NCBI GenBank assembly: GCA_003134045.1
Contig: PLAH01000034.1
Location: 1-42,107 of the forward strand
DNA length: 42,107 nucleotides
Direction of reading: 5' to 3'
Origin: Gammaproteobacteria bacterium
Lineage (GTDB): Bacteria; Pseudomonadota; Gammaproteobacteria; Steroidobacterales; Steroidobacteraceae
The position numbers were made by a program, and so were the translations under genes. This document shows, piece after piece, positions 1-7,499 of this stretch. The notes under the pieces were generated by a model. The model did no database searches, was not told the DNA's origin, and saw only the letters and a program-made list of their open reading frames with translations. Within the stretch, counting starts at the first letter, position 1. Each line of letters starts with the position of its first letter.

Positions 1-1011
1 GAACACCTGCTGAAGCGCCGCGACCTGACCGAAGTCGAGGCGGGGGATCTGCTGCGAGAGCTGACTCAGCCCGATCTCGCGCCGGCCATGGCGGGGGCGC
101 TGCTGGCCGCGTTGCGCAGCAAGGGAGTGACGCCGGGCGAGGTGCGAGGCTTCGCGTACGCCATGCATGCGCTCGCGCGCAAGCCCGCGCTGCCGAGCGC
201 GCCCGATGCCATCGACATCGTGGGCACCGGCGGCGATTCGTCGGGGAGCCTGAACCTGTCGACGGGCGCGGCGTTGCTGGCGGCGGCCTGCGGCTTGCCC
301 GTCATCAAACACGGCAACCGCTCGATTTCGAGCCGCAGCGGCAGTGCGGATGTGATCGAGCAGCTCGGTTTCAGGCTGCCGCTCGATGAGGAGCAGGCGG
401 GCGAGTGCTTCGCCGCGACCGGCTTCACGTTCCTGTTCGCGCCTTATTTTCATCCGGCAATGAAATCGCTGGCACCGGTCCGTGCTGCCCTGGGCGTGCG
501 CACCGTGTTCAACCTCTTGGGGCCGTTGACCAATCCGGCCGCGCCGAGGTTTCAGTTGATCGGTGCATACGATTCCGCCGCCGCGGAATTGATGGCGGGT
601 ACGCTGGTCGGGATGGCGACCGAACGTGCGTGGGTGATCCACGGCGCCGCCGGATGGGATGAGGCGACGCCGATTGGCCCCTTCCTGGCATTCGAAGTGA
701 GGCACGGCGAGATTCGCCGCCATGATGTCGATCCGCGTGAACTCGGCCTCGCGGCCTGCGACTCCGCGGACCTGGCGGGCAGCGACGCCACGGCCAATCT
801 GGCTGCGCTGCGCGAGGTGTTCGCGGCGCGCGACCGGGGCGCACATCGGGCGGCGCTGGTCTTGCAGTGCGGCCTGGCGCTGTACATTGCCGGGCGCGCG
901 GCATCGATCGCCGCCGGCATTGCCGTCGCCGGTTCGGTGTTGGACAGCGGGCGGGCCTTCGAGTGGTTGAAGGGGCTGGAAGCGTTTGCGGCGCAACTGG
1001 GTGCGGCATGA
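1..1011 (+). CDS. trpD: Anthranilate phosphoribosyltransferase, 5' end outside window
   Basis: Transfers phosphoribose from PRPP to anthranilate, the second step of tryptophan synthesis, in the cytoplasm. The frame is open from the first base, and its first residues (EHLLKRRDLTEVEA) match the N-terminal helical region of TrpD, so only a few codons are missing upstream. The PRPP loop DIVGTGGDSSGSLNLSTG is followed by KHGNRSISSRSGSADVIEQLG, the anthranilate/Mg region. 336 codons are visible against a usual 330-350. The stop overlaps the trpC start as ATGA (1008-1011), so translation is coupled. The gene upstream is presumably trpG, by family synteny only. Confidence 0.95.
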   Translation, partial: EHLLKRRDLTEVEAGDLLRELTQPDLAPAMAGALLAALRSKGVTPGEVRGFAYAMHALARKPALPSAPDAIDIVGTGGDSSGSLNLSTGAALLAAACGLPVIKHGNRSISSRSGSADVIEQLGFRLPLDEEQAGECFAATGFTFLFAPYFHPAMKSLAPVRAALGVRTVFNLLGPLTNPAAPRFQLIGAYDSAAAELMAGTLVGMATERAWVIHGAAGWDEATPIGPFLAFEVRHGEIRRHDVDPRELGLAACDSADLAGSDATANLAALREVFAARDRGAHRAALVLQCGLALYIAGRAASIAAGIAVAGSVLDSGRAFEWLKGLEAFAAQLGAA

Positions 1012-1832
1012 GCGGTTTCCTGGACGACATGGCGGAGTCGAGCGCGGCGCGGGTGCGGGAGGCTTCGCGGCGCGAATCCCTGGCGGCGCTGGAATTGCGC
1101 GCGCGCGCGGCCGCTCGCGGCGCGCCGCTGCGTTTGTCGGCGGCCGGCTTCGACGTGATCGCCGAGCTCAAGCTGCGTTCGCCGGCTGCCGGACTGTTGG
1201 GTGCTGCAACGTCGGATTGGCTGGGACGCATCGCCGCGTACGCGCGCGGCGGCGCCGCCGCCGTCTCGGTGCTCACCGAACCCTCGCGCTTCGACGGTTC
1301 GATGGAACACTTGCGGCAGGCGTCCTCGGTGCTCGCGCCGCTCGGCGTGCCGGCCATGCGCAAGGATTTCCTGGTCGATCCCTACCAAGTGGTGGAAGCG
1401 CGCGCCGCCGGCGCGGGCGGCGTATTGGTGATCGTGCGCATGCTGTCCTGCGCAAGGATCGCCGAGCTGTTGGACGCGGCCGCCGATCACGGACTGTTCG
1501 TGTTGCTGGAGGCGTTCGACGCCGCCGACCTTACCGTGGCGCGCGAGCTGCTCGGGCGCCGCCGGCGCGACGAAACCGTCCTCATCGGCATCAACAGCCG
1601 CGATCTGCAAACTTTGACGGTCGTTCAGGAAAGATTCGAGGCGTTGGCGCCGCTGTTGCCGGCACAATGGCCGTGCGTCGCGGAAAGCGGCGTTGCGACG
1701 CCGTTCGATGCCCGTTCGATGCGCCGGCACGGCTACCGCTTGGCGTTGATCGGCACGGCCCTGATGAGCAGCGACGACCCCGCCGCGCTGCTGTCTGAAA
1801 TCTTGGCGGCGGCGCGCACAGTGGGAGGTTAA
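1008..1832 (+). CDS. trpC: Indole-3-glycerol phosphate synthase
   Basis: Closes CdRP to indole-3-glycerol phosphate with loss of CO2. 274 residues, a single TIM barrel with no fused TrpF domain. Visible motifs are IAELKLRSPAAG (strand 1 with the catalytic Lys; most homologues have SPSKG here), MRKDFLVDPYQV with the second catalytic Lys, GINSRDLQT and VAESGV. The ATG at 1008 was chosen because it overlaps the trpD stop as ATGA and gives the family N-terminus (SGFLDDM). A longer in-frame start at 867 lies inside trpD and lacks homology. The stop TAA directly abuts the trpF start. Confidence 0.95.
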   Translation: MSGFLDDMAESSAARVREASRRESLAALELRARAAARGAPLRLSAAGFDVIAELKLRSPAAGLLGAATSDWLGRIAAYARGGAAAVSVLTEPSRFDGSMEHLRQASSVLAPLGVPAMRKDFLVDPYQVVEARAAGAGGVLVIVRMLSCARIAELLDAAADHGLFVLLEAFDAADLTVARELLGRRRRDETVLIGINSRDLQTLTVVQERFEALAPLLPAQWPCVAESGVATPFDARSMRRHGYRLALIGTALMSSDDPAALLSEILAAARTVGG

Positions 1833-2453
1833 ATGGCTACACTCCGCGCCATGTGGATAAAAATCTGCGGTATGACCAGTGCCGATGCCATCGCCGCGGC
1901 GGCGGAAGCCAAGGTCGACGCCATCGGTTTCGTGTTCGCGCCGAGTCCGCGCCAGGTGACGCCCGGCCAGGCCGCGCAGCTCGCGGCGCTCGCGCCGCCG
2001 GGAATTCTGCGCTTCGCCGTGGCACAGCATCCGCTGCAGATGAAAGTGGACGAAATATGTCGAATCCTCAAGCCCGACTATTTTCAAACGGACGTCGAGG
2101 ATCTGCGCGAATTGAAGATTCCGGCGCACGTCAAGGTGCTGCCGGTCGTGCGCTTCGGCCGCAAGACGCCCAGCCCCCTGCCGGGGCGCATGTTGTTCGA
2201 GGGCCCCTCGAGCGGCATCGGTGAATTGGCCGATTGGGGGCGCGCGGCGGAACTCGCGCGCCAGACCGAAGTCATTCTCGCCGGCGGTCTGTCGCCGCAG
2301 AACGTCGCGGAGGCGATCGAGGCGGTGCGGCCGTTCGGCGTGGACGTGAGCAGCGGCGTCGAAGAGGTTCCCGGCGTCAAAGATCCGAAAAAAATACACG
2401 AGTTCGTACGCGCGGCACGCGCCGCGGCGGCACGATTGGAGCATGACACATGA
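1833..2453 (+). CDS. trpF: Phosphoribosylanthranilate isomerase
   Basis: Isomerises phosphoribosylanthranilate to CdRP. 206 residues, a TIM barrel. The N-terminal KICGMTSADA carries the catalytic Cys (residue 12), and GVDVSSGVEEVPGVKD holds the catalytic Asp and phosphate-binding loop. The ATG at 1833 has GGGAGG at 1823-1828. A second ATG at 1851 (MWIKICGM) matches the usual family N-terminus more tightly but has a poor ribosome site, so a six-residue shorter protein is possible. The stop overlaps trpB by ATGA at 2450-2453. Confidence 0.95.
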   Translation: MATLRAMWIKICGMTSADAIAAAAEAKVDAIGFVFAPSPRQVTPGQAAQLAALAPPGILRFAVAQHPLQMKVDEICRILKPDYFQTDVEDLRELKIPAHVKVLPVVRFGRKTPSPLPGRMLFEGPSSGIGELADWGRAAELARQTEVILAGGLSPQNVAEAIEAVRPFGVDVSSGVEEVPGVKDPKKIHEFVRAARAAAARLEHDT

Positions 2454-3679
2454 GTTCGCAGCTTCGGACGGACCCTGCACGATTCGACGTCTATCCCGAC
2501 ATCAAGGGCCGCTATGGCGTTTTCGGCGGCCGCTATGTGCCCGAAACCTTGGTGCCCGCCCTCGACCGGCTGCAGGCGGGCGTGACCCGGCATCTGCACA
2601 GCGCCGATTTCCAGGCCGAGTTCGCCCACGAACTCAAAACCTGGGTGGGGCGACCCACCGCACTATCCTTCGCGCCGACGTTGAGCAGACGGTGGGGCGC
2701 CGAAGTCTGGCTCAAACGCGAGGACCTGGCGCATACCGGCGCGCACAAGATCAACAACGCCGTGGGTCAGACGCTGCTGGCGAAGCGCCTCGGCGCCAAA
2801 CGGATCATCGCGGAAACCGGCGCGGGGCAGCATGGTGTCGCCAGCGCCGCGGCGGCGGCTCGGCTCGGCATGCCCTGCGTGGTCTATATGGGCGCCGTGG
2901 ACGTCGAGCGCCAGGCGCCGAACGTGGGACGCATGCAGTTGATGGGAGCGACCGTCGTCGCAGTGACGAGCGGCGACAAGACCTTGCGCGCCGCCATCGA
3001 CGAAGCGCTGCGCGACTGGGTATCCGACCCCGACGGAACGTATTACTCGCTGGGTTCCGCCGTGGGGCCGCATCCCTATCCCTATCTGGTGCGCGAGCTG
3101 CAGTCGGTGATCGGGCGCGAGGCGCGCGCGCAAATGTTGGAACTCGCGGGATCGCTGCCGGACGTGACGATTGCGTGCGTGGGCGGCGGCTCCAATGCGA
3201 TCGGGATGTTCCATCCGTTTCTCGACGACTCTGCGGTACGCCTGCTCGGGGTCGAAGCCGGCGGCCGCGGGCCTGGGCTCGGGGACAACGCGGCCTCGCT
3301 GACCGCAGGGACCCCCGGCGTTTTGCAGGGCAGCTATACCTTGATTCTGCAAGACGCGTTCGGTCAGGTGCAGGAAACCCACTCCGTTTCGGCCGGTCTC
3401 GACTATTCGGGCGTCGGCCCGGAACACGCCTACTTGATGCAGGCGGGACGAGTGGCGTATGAATCGGCCACCGATGACGAGGCGTTGGACGCGCTCACCG
3501 AATGCGCCAAATATGAAGGCATCCTGCCCGCCATCGAGACGGCACACGCGATTTTCGGAGCGCGCCGCTACGCCCAGGCCCATCCCGGAGCTCGAATCCT
3601 GATCTGTTGTTCCGGGCGCGGCGACAAGGACATGCCCATCCTGCAACGCACCGTGCTCAAGGATTTTCAAGCGACATGA
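2450..3679 (+). CDS. trpB: Tryptophan synthase beta chain
   Basis: PLP enzyme that condenses indole with serine; partner of TrpA in the alpha2beta2 complex with an indole tunnel. 409 residues, the normal length. KREDLAHTGAHKINNAVGQ contains the PLP-binding lysine (K100), GGGSNAIG is the phosphate-binding glycine loop, and GAGQHGVASA and SVSAGLDYSGVGPEH are family signatures. It follows trpF with an ATGA overlap and overlaps trpA the same way (3676-3679). The strict one-to-one coupling of beta and alpha chains fits their complex. Confidence 0.97.
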   Translation: MSSQLRTDPARFDVYPDIKGRYGVFGGRYVPETLVPALDRLQAGVTRHLHSADFQAEFAHELKTWVGRPTALSFAPTLSRRWGAEVWLKREDLAHTGAHKINNAVGQTLLAKRLGAKRIIAETGAGQHGVASAAAAARLGMPCVVYMGAVDVERQAPNVGRMQLMGATVVAVTSGDKTLRAAIDEALRDWVSDPDGTYYSLGSAVGPHPYPYLVRELQSVIGREARAQMLELAGSLPDVTIACVGGGSNAIGMFHPFLDDSAVRLLGVEAGGRGPGLGDNAASLTAGTPGVLQGSYTLILQDAFGQVQETHSVSAGLDYSGVGPEHAYLMQAGRVAYESATDDEALDALTECAKYEGILPAIETAHAIFGARRYAQAHPGARILICCSGRGDKDMPILQRTVLKDFQAT

Positions 3680-4521
3680 AACCACGGGACACGATTTCGG
3701 GCGCAATCCAGGCGGCGGCGGCCCAGGGCAGGCCGGCACTCGTCGGCTATCTGACGGCGGGCTTCCCCACCCGCAAGGATTTCAAAAAGAATCTGGCGGC
3801 GGTAGCCGGCGAGTGCGATGTGGTGGAGATCGGCGTGCCGTTCAGCGACCCCATGGCGGACGGGACGACCATTCAACGCGCCAGCTTCGCAGCCTTGGCC
3901 GATGGCGTTACGCTCCCCTGGATATTGGAAGAACTCGCGGCGATGCGGCGGCCCGCCGGCGCGGCCGATGGCGCAGGCGCGCGCATTCCCCAGGCGGGGC
4001 CTGGAGCAGCCGAGATTCCCGGCCGCGTTCCCTCCGGGGTGCCCATTCTGCTGATGAGTTATCTGAATCCCCTGCTCGCCTACGGACTGGAGAAATTGCC
4101 GCGCGCCGCCGCCGCCGCCGGGGTGGCCGGCTTCATCGTTCCCGATCTGCCCTACGAGGAGAGCGACGAGCTCAAGGCAGCGCTCGACCAGGAAGGCCTG
4201 GCGTTGGTGCAAATGGTGACGCCGGTGACACCCGATTCGAGACTTCGGATGCTGTGCAAATCCGCGCAAGGATTCGTCTACGCCGTCACGATGACGGGAA
4301 CCACCGGCAAGTCGGTCGACGTGCCCGACGATGTGCTCGAGTACATGGACCGCGTCAAACGCTACTCAACCGTGCCGGTCTGCGCGGGTTTCGGCATCCG
4401 CTCGCATGAGCAGGTATCGCGCTTCGCCTCGCACGTGGACGGCGTCGTGGTCGGGTCGGCTCTGGTCGAGACGTTGGAACGCGGCGCCGACGTTCGGGCG
4501 TTCTTGGGCTCTCTGCGTTAA
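3676..4521 (+). CDS. trpA: Tryptophan synthase alpha chain, with an inserted loop
   Basis: Cleaves indole-3-glycerol phosphate to indole and glyceraldehyde-3-phosphate. 281 residues. VVEIGVPFSDPMADG carries the catalytic Glu (E51) and Asp (D62), and the phosphate loop region GFGIRSHEQV is intact. Oddity: between the helix ending LEELAAMRR and the strand GVPILLMSYLNP there are about 20 extra residues, rich in Ala, Gly and Pro (roughly residues 92-118), where E. coli TrpA has only a short turn. The ATG at 3676 overlaps the trpB stop, and no frameshift is needed to read through. Last biosynthetic gene of the operon. Confidence 0.95.
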   Translation: MKPRDTISGAIQAAAAQGRPALVGYLTAGFPTRKDFKKNLAAVAGECDVVEIGVPFSDPMADGTTIQRASFAALADGVTLPWILEELAAMRRPAGAADGAGARIPQAGPGAAEIPGRVPSGVPILLMSYLNPLLAYGLEKLPRAAAAAGVAGFIVPDLPYEESDELKAALDQEGLALVQMVTPVTPDSRLRMLCKSAQGFVYAVTMTGTTGKSVDVPDDVLEYMDRVKRYSTVPVCAGFGIRSHEQVSRFASHVDGVVVGSALVETLERGADVRAFLGSLR

Positions 4522-4543
4522 GGTCGACCAGGGGCGCGAATTC

Positions 4544-4864
4544 GTGAAGCGCGTGTACCGAGCCGCATCCTTGTTGCAGGTTGCCCACGCACGCAACATG
4601 CTCATCACCGCCGGCATTCAATGCGAATTGCGCAACCAATACCTTGCCGGCGCGCTGGGCGATCTACCGATGATGGAGACGTGGCCGCAGCTGTACGTCG
4701 ATGACGGGGACGAGCGATTCGCGCTCAGCGTTCTGGCGCGCGCGGCCGCGGGGGCGGCGGGCAACCCCTGGGTATGCGCGGAGTGCGGCGAGGAGCTCGA
4801 ACCTCAGTTCACCCAGTGTTGGCGCTGCGGCGCCGAACTCGTTCAGCCGCCTCGTTCCGCGTAA
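4544..4864 (+). CDS. DUF2007-type small protein with C-terminal zinc ribbon
   Basis: A 106-residue cytoplasmic protein of unknown biochemical role. The N-terminal part (VKRVYRAASLLQVAHARNML, then IQCELRNQYLAGALGDLP) matches the DUF2007 'putative signal transducing' family, which is small and single-domain. The C-terminus has CAECGEELEPQFTQCWRCG, two CxxC knuckles that should bind one zinc. The GTG at 4544 is preceded by AGGGG about nine bases upstream and starts at the conserved VYRA segment. Longer in-frame starts lie inside trpA. It sits 22 bp after trpA and is probably the last cistron of the trp transcript, though no link to tryptophan is known to me. Confidence 0.8.
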   Translation: MKRVYRAASLLQVAHARNMLITAGIQCELRNQYLAGALGDLPMMETWPQLYVDDGDERFALSVLARAAAGAAGNPWVCAECGEELEPQFTQCWRCGAELVQPPRSA

Positions 4865-4929
4865 ACCCCGCCCCGTGGGTTCGAGCCACCCCCCCCGACG
4901 CCCGGCGATCGGGTGCATCGGCAGAGCCT

Positions 4930-4983
4930 GCGGCCCGCGGGCCGCCGCGACGGGCGCAAGCGCCGCGCGTAGGGCCTTTTTCC
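4930..4983 (+). terminator. Possible trp operon terminator region
   Basis: A perfect 16-bp palindrome GCGGCCCGCGGGCCGC (4930-4945) is followed by GGCGC-AA-GCGCC (4953-4964) and then GGGCC running into five T residues (4972-4981). GGCCC at 4932 could also pair with GGGCC at 4972. The fold is uncertain, but the GC-rich dyads ending in a T-run downstream of the last trp-linked gene suggest termination. The remaining intergenic DNA to 5117 is more AT-rich and shows no gene. Confidence 0.35.
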
Positions 4984-5117
4984 GCATTATGTATCAACGA
5001 TTTAGAGGCGGCGTCGGACAAACACTTACAGCAAATACCGCGAATTCCGAGCCTAGGTTCAGCTCCCATCCATGGCTACCCCGGTCTGCACAGGTTACAA
5101 ATCACCCCTTGAGTCCA

Positions 5118-5132
5118 GTGTAACGATTACAC
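5118..5132. promoter_or_regulatory. Inverted repeat upstream of the sigma-54 activator gene
   Basis: GTGTAA-CGA-TTACAC is a perfect 6-bp dyad with a 3-base spacer, 21 bp before the GTG start of the activator gene. The position suits an operator for autoregulation or for the NarL-type regulator encoded next door. The protein that binds it cannot be told from sequence alone. Confidence 0.4.
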
Positions 5133-5153
5133 GGGTGCGACCGGGAGGATCGA

Positions 5154-6164
5154 GTGATAAACATTGCAAGAAGTGCGCTTTCCGAAGCCGTGATGCCGTT
5201 TGCGGCGCCAAGTCCATTGCTGGGAAATTCCCAAGCGATGCTGGAGGTGTTTCGCCTCATCGACCGCGTGGGACCGACCGAGGCCGGCGTTCTGTTGACC
5301 GGCGAGAGCGGCTCGGGGAAAGAGCTGGCGGCGCAGTCGATTCACGATCGCAGCGCCCGGTGCGCCGGGCCGTTCATTGCCATCAACTGCGGGGCGATAC
5401 CCGCCGGACTCATCGAGGCCGAGCTGTTTGGATATGAGAAGGGGAGCTTCACCGGCGCCATCCGCGCGCACGCGGGAGTATTCGAGCGCGCCCAGGGCGG
5501 CACGCTGCTGCTGGACGAAATCACCGAAATGCCGCCGGACATGCAAACCCGTCTCTTGAGAGTGCTCGAGACCCGGAAATTCTACCGGGTGGGAGCCACC
5601 ACGGAATTCCTGTCCGACGTCCGCGTGATTGCCTCCACCAACCGCTGTCCGATCCAGGCGGTGCGAAACGGGCAGCTGCGGGAGGATCTGTTGTACCGGC
5701 TGGCGGTGTTCCCGATCGAGCTGCCGCCTCTGCGCAATCGCGGCAACGACATCGATTTGCTCGCGGAGCACTTCTTAGGGGAACTCAACGCGCGGAGCCC
5801 CACGCAGAAGCGCCTGTCGGCCCTGTCGCGCATGACGCTGAAGCAGCACACCTGGCCGGGCAACGTCCGGGAATTGAAGAATTGCATCGAGCGAGCATTC
5901 ATTCTCGGCGACCAGACGCTGGAACTCGCGCCCCTGATTCAAAATGCTGCGGCCGCGAAAAATCCGGCGGCGGCGGAGGGCGAGCGCCTCGATATCCGCG
6001 TGGGCTCTCGCATCTACGATATGGAGCGCTCCCTGATCGAGGCGACCTTGGACTACTTCAAGGGGAACAAGCGACGCGCTGCCGACGCACTGGGCTGCAG
6101 CCTCAAGACGCTGTATAACAAACTAAACGGATATTCACAGAGCCAAGAGTGCGCGAGCAGTTGA
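5154..6164 (+). CDS. Sigma-54-dependent transcriptional activator without receiver domain
   Basis: Enhancer-binding AAA+ ATPase that opens sigma-54 promoters; 336 residues, PspF-like in having no N-terminal sensory domain. In order: sigma-54 interaction domain from residue 21 (PLLGNSQAM), Walker A GESGSGKE (50-57), the sigma-54 loop GSFTGA (97-102; GAFTGA is usual, Ser for Ala), Walker B TLLLDEI (117-123), the arginine-finger region REDLLYRL (176-183), sensor II WPGNVREL (234-241), and a Fis-type helix-turn-helix (about 297-325, NKRRAADALGCSLKTLYNKL). The GTG start has GGGAGGA four bases upstream. With no receiver of its own, its activity is probably set by expression or a partner protein. 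Target candidate: the promoter at 7468. Confidence 0.93.
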   Translation: MINIARSALSEAVMPFAAPSPLLGNSQAMLEVFRLIDRVGPTEAGVLLTGESGSGKELAAQSIHDRSARCAGPFIAINCGAIPAGLIEAELFGYEKGSFTGAIRAHAGVFERAQGGTLLLDEITEMPPDMQTRLLRVLETRKFYRVGATTEFLSDVRVIASTNRCPIQAVRNGQLREDLLYRLAVFPIELPPLRNRGNDIDLLAEHFLGELNARSPTQKRLSALSRMTLKQHTWPGNVRELKNCIERAFILGDQTLELAPLIQNAAAAKNPAAAEGERLDIRVGSRIYDMERSLIEATLDYFKGNKRRAADALGCSLKTLYNKLNGYSQSQECASS

Positions 6165-6189
6165 GCGCTGGCCGGAAGGGAGATAGCAC

Positions 6190-6822
6190 GTGTCACGAGT
6201 ATTGATCGCCGACGATCACGCGGTCGTTCGCGCGGGATTCAAGCAGTTTTTGGAAACGGATTCCAGCATCAACGCCGTTGGTGAAGCTGCCAGCGGGAAC
6301 GAAACCTTGGATCTGCTGCGTCAGCAGGAGTGGGATCTCGTCCTGCTCGATATCCATATGCCGGACCGCAGCGGTCTCGATATTTTGCGTCACATTCAGA
6401 CGGGTCACCCCAATGTCCGTGTGCTGGTGATGAGCGGGCTGCCCGAGCAGCAATATGCGGTGAATGTCCTGCGTGCCGGCGCCAGCGGTTATCTGTCCAA
6501 GGACAGCGCGCCGGAAGAACTGATGAAGGCGGTACGGACGGTACTCGCCGGGCGCCGTTACGTGAGCGCGGCATTGGCGGAAATCCTGGTGGCCGATCTC
6601 GACGGCGATCCGGACAAGCCGTTGCACGCCAGGCTCTCGACCCGGGAATTCCAGATCTTTTGCAAATTGGCCGCCGGGCGCGGCGTGTCCGATATCGCGA
6701 ACGAATTGAGTCTCAGCGTGAAGACGGTGAGTACCTATCGCAGCCGCATACTCGAGAAAATGAGTTTCAGCGCGAATGCGGACATCACATCGTATGCATT
6801 GCGGAACGGGCTCATCCAGTAA
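6190..6822 (+). CDS. NarL/FixJ-type response regulator
   Basis: Two-component DNA-binding regulator, 210 residues. Receiver domain about 3-118 with the acidic pair DD (8-9), phospho-acceptor D54 in LVLLDIHMPD, Ser82 and K104. The LuxR-type HTH is at about 143-205: LSTREFQIFCKLAAGRGVSD then the recognition helix SVKTVSTYRSRILEKM. The GTG start at 6190 has GGAAGGGAG just upstream. It follows the sigma-54 activator by 25 bp and is probably co-transcribed. The likely cognate kinase is the HisKA_3 kinase at 8880-10283, because that kinase family pairs with LuxR-HTH regulators. Confidence 0.93.
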   Translation: MSRVLIADDHAVVRAGFKQFLETDSSINAVGEAASGNETLDLLRQQEWDLVLLDIHMPDRSGLDILRHIQTGHPNVRVLVMSGLPEQQYAVNVLRAGASGYLSKDSAPEELMKAVRTVLAGRRYVSAALAEILVADLDGDPDKPLHARLSTREFQIFCKLAAGRGVSDIANELSLSVKTVSTYRSRILEKMSFSANADITSYALRNGLIQ

Positions 6823-6823
6823 G

Positions 6824-6846
6824 CGATGCATCGAGATGAATTCATC
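6824..6846. promoter_or_regulatory. Two adjacent palindromes between the regulator genes
   Basis: CGATGCATCG (6824-6833) and GATGAATTCATC (6835-6846) are perfect palindromes one base apart, directly after the stop of the NarL-type gene. Both share GATG/CATC half-sites, so a dimeric regulator could bind both. They could also be an mRNA processing structure. No T-run follows. Confidence 0.3.
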
Positions 6847-6939
6847 AATCAACAACCTTCGCAGCGATCGTGGCCGCCACTCGGAACGCGCAGGTAGGCA
6901 GTGGGTAACGTGCGTGCAACATCCGCGGAAGCGATCGTA

Positions 6940-7329
6940 ATGGCTCATGGCTTGAGAGTACTGCTCGTCGAGGACTCGAAAGTCTTGACGGAGCGGCTTA
7001 CCGAAGCGATCAGACAGATCCCCGAAGTCGAACTGATCGGCACCGCGGATACGGAGGCCGGCGCGCTCGCCGCCGTGAAACGAGATGCGGTGGACGTCAT
7101 CATTTTGGATCTGCATTTGAAACAGGGCACCGGCTTCGGCGTGATGCGGGCGCTCGCCGCCACCCAATTGAAACCGCGGATCATCGTGCTGACCAACTAC
7201 GATCTTCCCGAGTATAAGAATGCCGCCATCGCTCTCGGGGCCACGCATTTCTTGGACAAGGCGAGAGACTACGGCCGCCTGCCGGAAGTCTTACACGAGA
7301 TATGCGAGGCGCATCTGGCCAAACATTGA
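6940..7329 (+). CDS. Stand-alone receiver-domain response regulator
   Basis: CheY-like single receiver domain, 129 residues, no output domain. VEDS acidic pair at 11-12, phospho-acceptor D57 in IILDLHLKQGTG, T85 and K107 are all present, so it should accept phosphate. It could be a phosphate sink or shuttle for the kinase at 8880-10283, or act on the neighbouring sigma-54 activator by contact; both are inference. The ATG at 6940 has GGAAG eight bases upstream and gives the usual MxxGLRVLLVED start. A GTG at 6901 with AGG upstream would add 13 residues and cannot be excluded. Confidence 0.88.
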   Translation: MAHGLRVLLVEDSKVLTERLTEAIRQIPEVELIGTADTEAGALAAVKRDAVDVIILDLHLKQGTGFGVMRALAATQLKPRIIVLTNYDLPEYKNAAIALGATHFLDKARDYGRLPEVLHEICEAHLAKH

Positions 7330-7399
7330 TGGCTCGCAGAGCGCGCCAATCTCGCCGCGTAATGTCTACCGAACGGCGCGGCAATTTCTACACGAACGC

Positions 7400-7416
7400 C
7401 CGGCGGTGCCCGCCGG
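7400..7416. promoter_or_regulatory. GC-rich inverted repeat upstream of sigma-54 promoter
   Basis: CCGGCGG-TGC-CCGCCGG is a perfect 7-bp dyad located 52 bp upstream of the -24 element. Activators of sigma-54 bind dyads upstream of the promoter, usually at 80-150 bp, so this is a closer-than-usual candidate enhancer. High local GC makes a chance dyad possible. Confidence 0.3.
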
Positions 7417-7467
7417 CAACCCTCCCCTCCCCCCATATACCGACTGCCGGTTCCCATTCCCGCCACT

Positions 7468-7483
7468 TGGCACGAGGCTTGCT
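7468..7483 (+). promoter_or_regulatory. Sigma-54 (-24/-12) promoter of the lipoprotein operon
   Basis: TGGCACGAGGCTTGCT matches the RpoN consensus TGGCACG-N4-TTGC[A/T] at every specified position, with GG at 7469-7470 and GC at 7481-7482 separated by exactly ten bases. Transcription should start near 7494, giving a leader of about 139 nt before the GTG at 7633. A sigma-54 activator is encoded 2.3 kb upstream on the same strand, which makes this promoter its natural target. Confidence 0.85.
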
Positions 7484-7499
7484 TCTTAAGGATTTGGAG

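Noticed and set aside
552-2480. Long minus-strand open frame (642 codons) opposite trpD-trpC-trpF
   Set aside because: It runs antisense to three clear trp genes, has Arg/Ala/His-rich composition typical of GC-rich shadow frames, and shows no domain.
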